This document shows positions 17,510-24,781 of a stretch of DNA of 29,078 bases, piece by piece; within the stretch, counting starts at the first letter, position 1, and each line of letters starts with the position of its first letter. The DNA is taken from assembly GCA_964534315.1 (NCBI GenBank), contig CAZHOV010000065.1:1-29078 (forward strand), read 5' to 3'. Under the pieces are notes generated by a model. That model was not told the DNA's origin, made no database searches, and saw only the letters and a program-made list of their open reading frames with translations. The stretch is from CAZHOV01 sp964534315 (lineage in GTDB: Bacteria > Bacteroidota > Bacteroidia > Chitinophagales > Saprospiraceae). Made by a program: the position numbers and the translations under genes.

Positions 17510-17580
17510 GGGTAAAAAGGGTTCTTTTGAAAAAATGAGTATGCGTACAGATAGCTAAAAGACCAAATTAAAAATTCTTT

Positions 17581-17598
17581 CTGCTAATGCTAATGCAG
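17581..17598. promoter_or_regulatory. Candidate operator upstream of S24 copy 1
   Basis: CTGCTAATGCTAATGCAG has palindromic ends (CTGC-N10-GCAG) and an internal TAATGC direct repeat. It sits 72-89 bp upstream of the S24 copy 1 ATG and just after the stop of copy 2, and resembles a LexA-type box in layout. Assignment is speculative. Confidence 0.3.
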
Positions 17599-17614
17599 GG
17601 TATTGACTTATTAA

Positions 17615-18349
17615 TTATACATTGCTGATCTTCCTTACTACCCGGTATAATCTGGTGTATTCATTAACTTCCTCTTCGAACGGATCAAATTCGAGGTGGT
17701 TGGCAGAAATGAGTTTTAATTTATGTACCCGCCCACGGTTGTCATACATTCGTTGAACATGCTTCACCCAGACAGAACCGTTATTTTTTATGGCATAAAT
17801 CTCATTATCTTTAATTTCATGCACTCCACTGATTTGGCGGCAAATGATAACATCCCCATCCTGAATAACCGGCTCCATACTATCCCCTTCAATCGGGAAG
17901 GCTACCAGGCCATCTCCTTCCAAACCCGGCAACTCAAAGAAATGCGTATCTTCAGCAGCCTGATCCGCTGCATCTACTCCCGAACCGGCAAGCGCCTGAA
18001 CAGAAGTAAACATGATATTACCAGCCGATTGATCCGACATGACCGATGAAATAGCATCAGGAACTTCCAAGCCGAAAGGCGTGCCAATACCGTCTAACAT
18101 GTAAGATTCGTTGATACCATACTCGTGACACAGCGCCCTAGCATGCCGATAGTCGATCACTCGCTTATCTTCCGTATTCAAAAAAGCACGAATTATATGG
18201 CCATATGCCCGATTGCCAAGTATCTTTTCTGCAAAATCACCCATTCCCCTGCCGTTCCGATCATTCAACACAATATCTCCTCTCTCTTCTAATAACTTGA
18301 AAACCTTTATAAAACGGGCGTTTAGTTCCATTCGATCTTCTCGAATCAT
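17615..18349 (-). CDS. S24 LexA/CI-like transcriptional regulator (copy 2, A-G site kept)
   Basis: A 244-residue paralog of the preceding regulator. The start MIREDRMELN aligns residue for residue with the paralog's MFKANREELN, which supports this ATG over the internal Met7. The HTH-like region is followed by the S24 domain with S157 (EGDSMEP) and K196 (SVWVK). The sequence ALAGSGVD places A121-G122 36 residues before the serine, close to the spacing in LexA (35) and UmuD (36), so this copy looks able to self-cleave. A 15-bp inverted repeat abuts its start codon. The GNAT gene lies upstream on the same strand. What it represses is not shown in the window. Confidence 0.82.
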   Translation of the reverse strand: MIREDRMELNARFIKVFKLLEERGDIVLNDRNGRGMGDFAEKILGNRAYGHIIRAFLNTEDKRVIDYRHARALCHEYGINESYMLDGIGTPFGLEVPDAISSVMSDQSAGNIMFTSVQALAGSGVDAADQAAEDTHFFELPGLEGDGLVAFPIEGDSMEPVIQDGDVIICRQISGVHEIKDNEIYAIKNNGSVWVKHVQRMYDNRGRVHKLKLISANHLEFDPFEEEVNEYTRLYRVVRKISNV

Positions 18350-18402
18350 AATAAAATGTTTTAAGTATTTATCAATTTCGACACAAATTAAAACATTTTA
18401 TT
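18350..18402. promoter_or_regulatory. 15-bp inverted repeat abutting the S24 copy 2 start
   Basis: Perfect arms AATAAAATGTTTTAA (18350-18364) and its complement (18388-18402) flank a 23-bp spacer. The inner arm touches the ATG. It could be an autoregulatory operator for a dimeric repressor, or an mRNA hairpin that hides the start codon. The minus-strand motif TTTTAATTTG at its outer arm recurs upstream of S24 copy 1. Confidence 0.5.
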
Positions 18403-18421
18403 TTTTAAAACAAATATTTTT

Positions 18422-18985
18422 CTACTTATTTTTTAATTTCCATTCTTTTTTCAACAAACTGTATAATAACAGATCTTTTCGTACACCGTTTCTGTAAAGC
18501 GCACTCCTTAGTATTCCCTCTTTTTTAAAGCCCAACTTTGATGCCGTACGAATACTTCCCTTGTTTTGCTCCGCTATTTTTAATTCTAACCGGTACAATT
18601 CCAAATCCTCAAAGGCTTTCCCTACAAGCCACTGACAAGCACTGGTGATCAACCCTTTACCCTGCAAATCTGATCGCAACCAATAGCCCAATTCCGCCGT
18701 CTGATTTTTTTTATCGATCCGGACTAAGCCCACCGAACCAGCCAGCCGCTCCTCATACCTTAAGAATAATAAATATTGCTGCCCCCCTCTTGTAAAGACC
18801 TGAGCGTGCCTCAGGAAAAGCGCAGCGTCTTCCACATCCCGCACTTTCTCCGGCCAATCAAACCACTCCCCCAACCCTTCCCGCTCAGCCTCCACTAGCT
18901 CAAAAAACGCCCTTGCTCCAACAGTTTCTCCTAACTCCAATGAAAGGGATTTAGCAATTTGTATAGGGTATAAAGATGTTGACAT
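18422..18985 (-). CDS. GNAT acetyltransferase, RimJ/RimL type
   Basis: A 187-residue GCN5-related N-acetyltransferase. The acetyl-CoA-binding motif A is LGYWLRSDLQGKGLIT (Q-G-K-G at about 108-111), and the C-terminal block NKGSIRTASKLGFKKEG is the usual RimL-family motif B. Family members acetylate ribosomal protein N-termini or small amines; the substrate here is unknown. It is divergent from parA, with 128 bp between the two starts, and upstream of the two S24 regulators on the same strand. Length matches the family. Confidence 0.85.
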   Translation of the reverse strand: MSTSLYPIQIAKSLSLELGETVGARAFFELVEAEREGLGEWFDWPEKVRDVEDAALFLRHAQVFTRGGQQYLLFLRYEERLAGSVGLVRIDKKNQTAELGYWLRSDLQGKGLITSACQWLVGKAFEDLELYRLELKIAEQNKGSIRTASKLGFKKEGILRSALYRNGVRKDLLLYSLLKKEWKLKNK

Positions 18986-19037
18986 AATGAAATGATTGAG
19001 TTTTATAGCTGAATATCAATTTTGACTTTCTAGTTGC

Positions 19038-19053
19038 GGTAAAAGATTTTACC
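19038..19053. promoter_or_regulatory. Inverted repeat in the parA/GNAT divergent promoter region
   Basis: GGTAAAA and TTTTACC are separated by GA, forming a perfect 16-bp hairpin or operator in the spacer between the divergent GNAT and parA genes, about 60 bp before the parA ATG. Could bind a regulator of parA; no direct support. Confidence 0.35.
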
Positions 19054-19113
19054 TTTATGTAAAATAGTCTTATATTTAAGGTTTTATTTTAACAAAGACG
19101 AATAATTTATAGA

Positions 19114-19893
19114 ATGGGGGTAATTATATCTCTTCTTAACCATAAAGGCGGCGTCGGTAAAACAACCAGCGCCATTAATATCGGTGCTGGATTAGTGGAA
19201 CTTGGAAAAAAAGTGTTACTCATCGACCTCGATCCTCAGGCCAACCTGACCGTCGCCCTGGGCATACCCAGGCAAAAAATATCAATCTACGAATCCATCC
19301 GTGGTCAAGCGGAACTCGTACCGGTTACTGCAAAGGAAAATATGGACGTGGTCACCTCCACACTCGATCTATCCGGAGCCGAACTAGAACTCCTAAATGA
19401 AGCGGGACGGGAGTTCATCCTCCGCGAACTGTTCGAACCTGTCATGGAAGAATACGACTACATCATCATCGATTGCCCACCATCCCTCGGCCTGCTAACC
19501 CTAAACGCCCTGACCAGCAGCCATTTTGTGCTGATCCCCCTCCAAACCGAATTCCTGGCCCTGCAAGGATTAGCTAAAATCAAACAAGTCATCGATAAAG
19601 TCAAATTCAGACTCAATAAAAAACTGGAAATCGGAGGCGTCATCGCTACCATGTACGACTCCAGGAAGGTCCTCAACCGAGACGTAGTCGAAACAATCAA
19701 AAAATATTTCGGCAAAAAAGTATTCGAAACCCTGATCAGAGACAATGTCTCTTTAGCAGAAGCACCCGCTCAACAAAAAGATATATTCGAATACCACCCC
19801 AATAGCAACGGTGCTATCGATTACCTCAACCTATGTAAGGAAATCCTCACCCGTACAGCGGAAAAGGAAAGCCTGGCGTTGGGCAATGAGTGA
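19114..19893 (+). CDS. parA: ParA/Soj-type partition ATPase
   Basis: A 259-residue deviant Walker ATPase. Walker A is KGGVGKTT (11-18, with signature K11 and K16), Walker A' is LIDLDPQAN, and Walker B is YIIIDCPPSLG. It lacks an N-terminal HTH, as in chromosomal Soj or plasmid type Ib ParA. Such proteins form ATP-dependent dimers on DNA and position a cargo through a partner. No ParB with a ParB/Srx domain is adjacent; the next gene on the strand, 900 bp on, encodes a ribbon-helix-helix protein that could be the partner. The stop codon (TGA in GGCAATGAGTGATG) lies inside degenerate heptamer words, so its last residues may be repeat-derived. Chromosomal versus plasmid role is undecided. Confidence 0.9.
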   Translation: MGVIISLLNHKGGVGKTTSAINIGAGLVELGKKVLLIDLDPQANLTVALGIPRQKISIYESIRGQAELVPVTAKENMDVVTSTLDLSGAELELLNEAGREFILRELFEPVMEEYDYIIIDCPPSLGLLTLNALTSSHFVLIPLQTEFLALQGLAKIKQVIDKVKFRLNKKLEIGGVIATMYDSRKVLNRDVVETIKKYFGKKVFETLIRDNVSLAEAPAQQKDIFEYHPNSNGAIDYLNLCKEILTRTAEKESLALGNE

Positions 19894-19950
19894 TGTGCAA
19901 TGTGGAATGTGGAATGGGCAATTAAGAATGAATAATGAATAATTAAGAAT

Positions 19951-20130
19951 GAAGGCTATTACCAGCTAGGGCTTAGCCAAAATTGAAAGCTACCTGGCAA
20001 AAATACAATTATCAACCCACCATTTTAATGGTGGGGTAAACCAAATGAAATGCTCGTGACTACGTCACTACTGGAATACGCGAAGTCCAATGATTTCCAA
20101 AGCTTTACAAAAAAGGTAGATATTAGAAAT
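19951..20130 (+). repeat. 180-bp tandem repeat, unit A
   Basis: First unit of a head-to-tail duplication starting GAAGGCTATTACCAGC. It carries a perfect 9-bp hairpin (CCCACCATT/AATGGTGGG, 20016-20035) and the small palindrome GTGACTACGTCAC. A degenerate, shorter copy lies inverted at 2121-2261. It occupies the first part of the 900-bp gene-free stretch between parA and the RHH gene. No reading frame is maintained. Confidence 0.95.
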
Positions 20131-20309
20131 GAAGGCTATTACCAGCTAGGGCTTAGCCAAAATTGAAAACTACCTGGCAAAAATACAATTATCAACCCAC
20201 TATTTTAATGGTGGGGTAAACCAAATGAAATGCTCGTGACTACGTCACTACTGAAATACGCGAAGTCCGATGATTTCCAAAGCTTTACAGAAAAGATAGA
20301 TATTAGAAT
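20131..20309 (+). repeat. 180-bp tandem repeat, unit B
   Basis: Second unit, differing from unit A by about six substitutions and one deletion near the end, so the duplication is recent. The hairpin keeps pairing through a T-G wobble (20196-20215). Nothing coding is visible. Confidence 0.95.
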
Positions 20310-20354
20310 GAAGAGTGAGGAATGTGGAATTAAGAATTAGTAATTGGTAGTTAA

Positions 20355-20558
20355 GGGATGAGCATAATTTGGAAAATCAACTAAAAGGCTGAAAGCCTTT
20401 AATATGTATAGCCCCGCATTTCATTACAGCTTTTACCAGTGCAAAAGCTGTAATGAAATGCGGGGTTAGTGAATGCATTCATTTTCAGAACCCTGAAGGG
20501 GTTCAATAAATAATCGGTCCAAAGCATTTGATTTCCTTAGATTATTTATGCTCGCCCC
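20355..20558. mobile_element. ~200-bp multi-hairpin (cloverleaf-like) element
   Basis: An outer stem (GAGCATAA at 20360-20367 with TTATGCTC at 20546-20553, extended by GGG/CCC and GGAAAATC/GATTTCC) encloses three hairpins: AAAGGCT/AGCCTTT (20384-20400), a perfect 23-bp-arm hairpin with an 8-base loop (20412-20465), and GAACCC/GGGTTC (20488-20504). This nesting suggests a non-autonomous fold-back or REP/MITE-like element, or a structured RNA. No transposase is nearby. The remaining sequence to 20794 shows weak inverted words near the next gene but no further gene. Confidence 0.6.
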
Positions 20559-20794
20559 TCAGTTAATAATTAGTAGCTGCTATATAAGTAGTTGGTTTTC
20601 AATAAAATGAAGCGCACGTTAATAGTTGTAAAAAAATGACTATCATTTTTATGGTGCTTCGCACTTTCATTCAAATAAATTGCTCTACCGTAGCCTAAAA
20701 GTTTGGCTATCAGTAAACGAATGAAACGAAAATAGGTAACCTGTCGTTAAAACGATAGGAATTAACCTTCGGGAAAAAATATAAACTATAAAAT

Positions 20795-21289
20795 GTGAGT
20801 AAAAAGCGATTTGCAGAAGGATTTAACGACCTCTTTGGGGAAATGCTCGAAGAGGACGCCCAAAAAAAAGAAACCAAATCAAAAGAGAAAAAGAAAAAAC
20901 GCTCTTCTTCGAGAAAGGCGAAGCGTGCTCCTTCTAAAAATTTTACGCAACGTTTTGACGCTCTATTCGAACAAACGCTATTTGATAAAGTCTATGAAAA
21001 AGTAGAAGAAGTAAAAGACGAAACAGAAGAAGAAGCAAGCAGCGCTTCTGATTCTCCGCCTCCAAAAGGAATTGATCTGCTTATCAGAAAGACCCTTCAA
21101 AATTCTCAGGTAGAAGTCGAAAACCCTGTCGACCAAAAACGGGTGACCTTCACCTTTGATAAAGCACTCCTCGAAAAACTAAAATCCATCGCTAAAATGG
21201 AAAAAAAATACCTCAAAGACCTCATCCGAAAAGCAGTAGCTGAATTTATTGAGGAGTATGAAGATCAACCCACCAAAAGCCAAGACTGA
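20795..21289 (+). CDS. Ribbon-helix-helix protein with repeated short motifs (candidate ParA partner)
   Basis: A 164-residue protein I do not recognise as a named family. The C-terminus (115-156) reads as a ribbon-helix-helix: strand KRVTFTFD, helix ALLEKLKSIAKME, turn, helix YLKDLIRKAVAEFIEEY. The rest is highly charged and probably disordered, with a lysine-rich patch at 24-48. A ten-residue motif of the form [GR][FI][ND]xL[FI]xxxL occurs three times: GFNDLFGEML (9-18), RFDALFEQTL (53-62), GIDLLIRKTL (92-101). The start is GTG at 20795; the overlapping ATG at 20793 is followed at once by a stop. It is 11 bp from the DUF3137 gene, so the two form an operon. A C-terminal RHH with a flexible basic tail is like ParG-type ParA partners; DNA binding and ParA contact are inferred. 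Confidence 0.75.
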   Translation: MSKKRFAEGFNDLFGEMLEEDAQKKETKSKEKKKKRSSSRKAKRAPSKNFTQRFDALFEQTLFDKVYEKVEEVKDETEEEASSASDSPPPKGIDLLIRKTLQNSQVEVENPVDQKRVTFTFDKALLEKLKSIAKMEKKYLKDLIRKAVAEFIEEYEDQPTKSQD

Positions 21290-21300
21290 CCCCGCCTTGC

Positions 21301-22224
21301 ATGCAACTTCTAGATCTTTTTAGACGATATTATAACCACACGATTCACCCCGAGTTACTTCGACTCGAAAGTAAACGAAAGCGCTTACTGCTACTCCTTT
21401 TTCTTTCTACCTTCTTGATCGCCGCAGTCATTGTGCTGGAATTTATCCTCGACATCCTCGTTCTGACCCTTTTCATGCTCGTTCCCATCGGCTTTTACAT
21501 CACCTACCTGATCTACCGAATACAACGATTCAAGGTCACCTTCAAACCCAAGATCGTCAACCTGATCAATGACTTTCTGGACGATGCTCCCAATATTCAG
21601 AATCTGGATTACGACCCCAAAGGCATTATCCCTAAGGAACGATTCATTGCCAGCCAGATCTTTGCCACAGATGCCCCCTATTATTTTGGCGAAGACCTCT
21701 TTACCGGGAAAATAGGCGAACTGCAATTCGAAATGTGCGAACTCCATGTACGCGAATATTCGAGAGTACGGGCACGCCTCAACTATGTCTTCAGAGGCGT
21801 CTTCCTCCACTCCACCTTTAAGGAACCGTTAAAAGGAGCCATTTTAATCCTTCCAAGCGAATTTCGGCAATATTTATCGCGCACCATTCGTCTTTTTACC
21901 GGGCAGGGAGGAAGAAAAGTGGAATTTATGCACAACGAAAGCTTCGAAGATATGTTTATGACCTATGCAACGCCCAATGCAAAAATAAAAGACCTGCTTT
22001 CAGAACAAATGCAACACCTACTGGTCAATTACCGTCTTAAAACCAATAAAGAAATTTACCTCTCGTTTATAGGCAGTGAAATCTACATCGCCGTTACCGA
22101 ACCAAAAAATTTACTGGAACCTTTTATCTTTAGTTCAAATGTAAATTTTGAAACAATCAGAGAATTTTTTGAAGATATCCACCTACTCATCGATTTCGTC
22201 GAAAAATTTGATCAAACCCATTAA
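21301..22224 (+). CDS. DUF3137 membrane protein
   Basis: A 307-residue protein with two adjacent membrane helices (about 28-48 and 52-74) and a large soluble C-terminal domain. The sequence FGEDLFTGKIGELQFEMCEL (129-148) and the later FRGVFLHSTF strand fit the DUF3137 family, whose function is unknown. It lies 11 bp after the RHH gene, so the two are probably co-transcribed. With both helices near the N-terminus, the soluble part should stay in the cytoplasm, where it could anchor the RHH/ParA pair to the membrane; that is inference. No catalytic motif is evident. Confidence 0.75.
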   Translation: MQLLDLFRRYYNHTIHPELLRLESKRKRLLLLLFLSTFLIAAVIVLEFILDILVLTLFMLVPIGFYITYLIYRIQRFKVTFKPKIVNLINDFLDDAPNIQNLDYDPKGIIPKERFIASQIFATDAPYYFGEDLFTGKIGELQFEMCELHVREYSRVRARLNYVFRGVFLHSTFKEPLKGAILILPSEFRQYLSRTIRLFTGQGGRKVEFMHNESFEDMFMTYATPNAKIKDLLSEQMQHLLVNYRLKTNKEIYLSFIGSEIYIAVTEPKNLLEPFIFSSNVNFETIREFFEDIHLLIDFVEKFDQTH

Positions 22225-22350
22225 GGGTTGCTTAATTGGTGAACCGTTGAACAATTGAACTGTTTTCTTAACCATTATTTATGATTTATCCAAAAAAAAA
22301 TTACCAATCAATTAAACGCTTAAACAATTCAACACATAAATAACAAGCAT

Positions 22351-23286
22351 ATGAAAAAGATACTCTTTTTACTTTCCGTCTTGTTCCTCGGTGTTTTCGG
22401 ATTAAATGCCCAGGTTGAACAAGCTGACCAAACCACCAAAACAGCTACTGAGAGTAGCGAAAATGCCCTGCTCTGGGAAATTTCCGGTAAAGACCTGAAA
22501 GCGCCCTCTTACCTATTCGGAACGATCCATATGATCGATAAAGAAAATTTCTTCTGGCCGGAAGGAACCATGGAAGCCCTGGACGCATCCGACCGCGTTA
22601 CTTTTGAGATCAACATGGAAGAAATAGACATGCTAAATATCGGCACCATGATGGAAATGCTCCAGGGAGCGATGATGAAAAACGGCATGACGCTCAAGCA
22701 ACTATTGTCGGAAGAAGATTATCAGTTTGTTTCCAATAAGTTTAATGAAATGGGGATGCCCCTTTTTATGCTCGAGCGGGTAAAACCCATGTTCCTCACC
22801 GTTTTTGCTTCCGGCGATATGGAAATGGGTGGCTTCCAAACCGGCGAGATTAAATCGTATGAAATGGAATTTATGGCCCTGGCCAAAGAAAAGCAAAAAG
22901 AAATGGGTGGTCTCGAAACTGTGGAATTCCAAATGAGTGTCTTTGATAGCATCCCTTACAAAGATCAGGCAGATATGTTGGTAGAAGCCCTGAAAATGGA
23001 AGGCGGCGAAGGCGAAGGCCAATTTGAAGAAATGGTCAAACTCTACAGAGAACAAAATGTAGAAGCGCTGCAAAACTCCATTAGCGACGAGTCGCAAGGC
23101 CTCTCCAAATATGAGCGCATCCTCCTTCAGGACCGCAATACCCGCTGGATTCCCATCATGGAAGAGCAAATGAGTGACAAAACCACTCTTTTCGCCGTAG
23201 GTGCCGGTCACCTGGGAGGCGAAGAAGGCGTGATCAATCTTCTCAAAAAAGCAGGTTATACCATGACCCCTATTAGTAATAAGTAG
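22351..23286 (+). CDS. TraB/GumN family protein, secreted
   Basis: A 311-residue exported protein (signal peptide 1-20, cleavage after LNA). It carries the TraB/GumN (TIKI-like) hallmarks: LFGTIHMID with GTIH at 57-60, an ERVKP motif mid-protein, and the terminal AVGAGHLGGEEGVINLLKKAG block. Related eukaryotic TIKI proteins are metal-dependent proteases that use the GTIH histidine; activity of bacterial members is largely untested. Methionine- and glutamate-rich stretches (95-125, 185-215) are notable. It stands alone, with 126 bp of AT-rich spacer before it and 170 bp after, the latter ending in TTTCCAAA direct repeats. Confidence 0.85.
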   Translation: MKKILFLLSVLFLGVFGLNAQVEQADQTTKTATESSENALLWEISGKDLKAPSYLFGTIHMIDKENFFWPEGTMEALDASDRVTFEINMEEIDMLNIGTMMEMLQGAMMKNGMTLKQLLSEEDYQFVSNKFNEMGMPLFMLERVKPMFLTVFASGDMEMGGFQTGEIKSYEMEFMALAKEKQKEMGGLETVEFQMSVFDSIPYKDQADMLVEALKMEGGEGEGQFEEMVKLYREQNVEALQNSISDESQGLSKYERILLQDRNTRWIPIMEEQMSDKTTLFAVGAGHLGGEEGVINLLKKAGYTMTPISNK

Positions 23287-23439
23287 AAAGAAGGAATATA
23301 GGAAAATTAACCAGAAATGAACCAAGGAATGAACGGAAATGAACTATCCCTTTCATCATACTCTCCAAAGCATAAAGTAAATTTGCTATCTAGATTTCTT
23401 TCTCCCTTTTTCCAGATTTATAGTTTTCCTATTTTCCAA

Positions 23440-23456
23440 ATTTCCAAATTTCCAAT
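23440..23456 (+). repeat. Short ATTTCCAA direct repeat before NmrA-like gene
   Basis: Two to three overlapping copies of ATTTCCAA end right at the next ATG. They belong to the short-word repeats common in this window's spacers. Any role in translation initiation is unknown. The rest of 23287-23439 has no gene. Confidence 0.5.
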
Positions 23457-24299
23457 ATGTCTATATTAATCATCGGCTCCACCGGCACAGTAGGCAAAGC
23501 AGTTGTCGAACAGCTCCAGGCAAAAAAAGCCCCTATTGTTGCTGCCGTTCGTTCGTTAGAAAAAGCAAATACTACATTTCAGTCAGGAACAGATAAGGTG
23601 CATTTTGATTATGAAAAAGAAGAGAGCTATTTGCCTGCTTTGGAGGGAGTTGAGCAGCTTTTTTTCATTGCTCCTCCCAATTCCAGTTCTCCGGAGCCTT
23701 TGATCAAATTATTGGATGCCGCCAAAGAACAGGGAGTCAAAGCCTTGTTATTTCACTCCGGCCGCACTACCGGCGATGTGATGGGTAAGCCGTTGAATGT
23801 GATTGAAAATCTGGTCAAAAAAAGCGATTTTCGGTGGACGATTTTGAGGCCCGGTTGGTTTATGCAAAACTTTTTGAGCTGGGCAGGTATGTTTATAGAA
23901 AAAGAAGGGAAGATTATGTTACCTGCCGGCGACGCCAAATCAGCTTTTGTCGATGTGCACGATATTGCCGCCGCCAGCGCCCGAATCTTAACGGAAGATG
24001 GTCACCATGGCAAAATCTACGAGTTGACCAGCGAAGAAGCCCTGGACCACTATCAGGTAGCGCAAATCTTTTTGAAAGCCACCGGCAAATCTATTACTTA
24101 TCACCCTCTTTCTGAGTTAGCATATATCGAGTTGATGCAGGAAAACGGCTGGGCAAGAGAGGCTGCCGAGTTTACGGCGGGTTTATATCGGTTGGTAAAA
24201 ACCGGAAAGGAAGCGATCATCAGCAAAGACTTGAGGAATATATTAGGCAGGGCACCGATTAACCTTGAGCATTTCGTAGCAGCGCACTACACGCCGTAA
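23457..24299 (+). CDS. NmrA-like NAD(P)-binding oxidoreductase/sensor
   Basis: A 280-residue atypical short-chain dehydrogenase. The Rossmann glycine motif GSTGTVG lies at 7-13, and VRS near 37-39 ends beta2 as in NADPH binders. The central FHSGRTTGDV and TILRPGWFMQNFL blocks are typical of NmrA/QOR2-like proteins. The usual YxxxK catalytic pair is not evident, which fits a redox sensor or an enzyme of the azoreductase/quinone reductase-like branch. It stands alone on the plus strand and is followed by a terminator. Substrate unknown. Confidence 0.82.
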   Translation: MSILIIGSTGTVGKAVVEQLQAKKAPIVAAVRSLEKANTTFQSGTDKVHFDYEKEESYLPALEGVEQLFFIAPPNSSSPEPLIKLLDAAKEQGVKALLFHSGRTTGDVMGKPLNVIENLVKKSDFRWTILRPGWFMQNFLSWAGMFIEKEGKIMLPAGDAKSAFVDVHDIAAASARILTEDGHHGKIYELTSEEALDHYQVAQIFLKATGKSITYHPLSELAYIELMQENGWAREAAEFTAGLYRLVKTGKEAIISKDLRNILGRAPINLEHFVAAHYTP

Positions 24300-24336
24300 C
24301 GCCATATCGCCTTAACGCCACAACGACTGGGATCAT

Positions 24337-24363
24337 CGTTACCGCGTAACGGCGTTTTTTTTT
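24337..24363 (+). terminator. Intrinsic terminator after the NmrA-like gene
   Basis: CGTTAC-cgc-GTAACG followed by GCG and nine T residues. A larger alternative stem pairs ACGCCGTAAC at the NmrA stop codon (24291-24300) with GTAACGGCGT (24346-24355), one mismatch. The spacer between also shows AACGCCA word repeats. Confidence 0.7.
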
Positions 24364-24387
24364 ATTTCTCTTAATTAAAAAATTACT

Positions 24388-24395
24388 TATCTTTG
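24388..24395 (+). promoter_or_regulatory. -7 box of the tRNA-Ala promoter
   Basis: TATCTTTG matches the Bacteroidota TAnnTTTG -7 element exactly and would give a leader of about 50 bases before the tRNA. A clear -33 TTG is not visible. Confidence 0.55.
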
Positions 24396-24451
24396 CATTC
24401 CTTTGAAATACAACAATTATTAATTACCCATTACTAATTATTAATTGACAT

Positions 24452-24525
24452 GGGGCCTTAGCTCAGCTGGCTAGAGCGTTTGACTGGCAGTCAAGAGGTC
24501 ACGGGTTCGAATCCCGTAGGCTCCA
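24452..24525 (+). tRNA. tRNA-Ala (anticodon GGC)
   Basis: A complete 74-base cloverleaf. Acceptor stem GGGGCCT/AGGCTCC contains the G3-U70 wobble pair, the classical alanine identity element. D stem GCTC/GAGC, anticodon stem TTTGA/TCAAG around loop CTGGCAG (anticodon GGC at 24486-24488), and T arm ACGGG-TTCGAAT-CCCGT are all present. The 3' CCA is not encoded: the discriminator A is followed by CAA. Confidence 0.97.
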
Positions 24526-24591
24526 CAACTTTTTGGTCTTGGGTCGTGGGTATTGAGTATTGAGCGAATTAATAGTGAATAATTGAGGCAA

Positions 24592-24635
24592 CAAAGGACA
24601 AGGAACATGGCGTTCTTGTCCTTTGTTTCTTTCTC
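24592..24635 (+). terminator. Intrinsic terminator after the tRNA
   Basis: CAAAGGACAAGGAAC pairs with GTTCTTGTCCTTTG (one bulge) around a short loop, followed by TTTCTTTCT. It lies 66 bases beyond the tRNA, so the tRNA transcript is probably monocistronic. The sequence from 24644 to 24780 shows AATCC-type word repeats and an AATCCAGA/TCTGGATT pair, no gene. Confidence 0.65.
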
Positions 24636-24781
24636 CTTGTGCCAATCCTGTTTATCCCTAAATCCAGCGAATCCCCTGGCCTGACTTCGCAAGTAAGGCA
24701 GGCTGATTGAGACCTCCAAATTGTCAGAATCCAGATTTACAAGATTTATGGATGTTCTGGATTTGCCACATTGAACTCTTG

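Noticed and set aside
16787..18985. Prophage remnant suggested by two CI/LexA-like repressors
   Set aside because: No integrase, structural or lysis gene and no attachment repeat is seen; the neighbours are ordinary chromosomal genes.
19951..20558. CRISPR array in the parA-RHH spacer
   Set aside because: Only two long repeats exist and no spacers of uniform length; the pattern is a tandem duplication plus a hairpin element.
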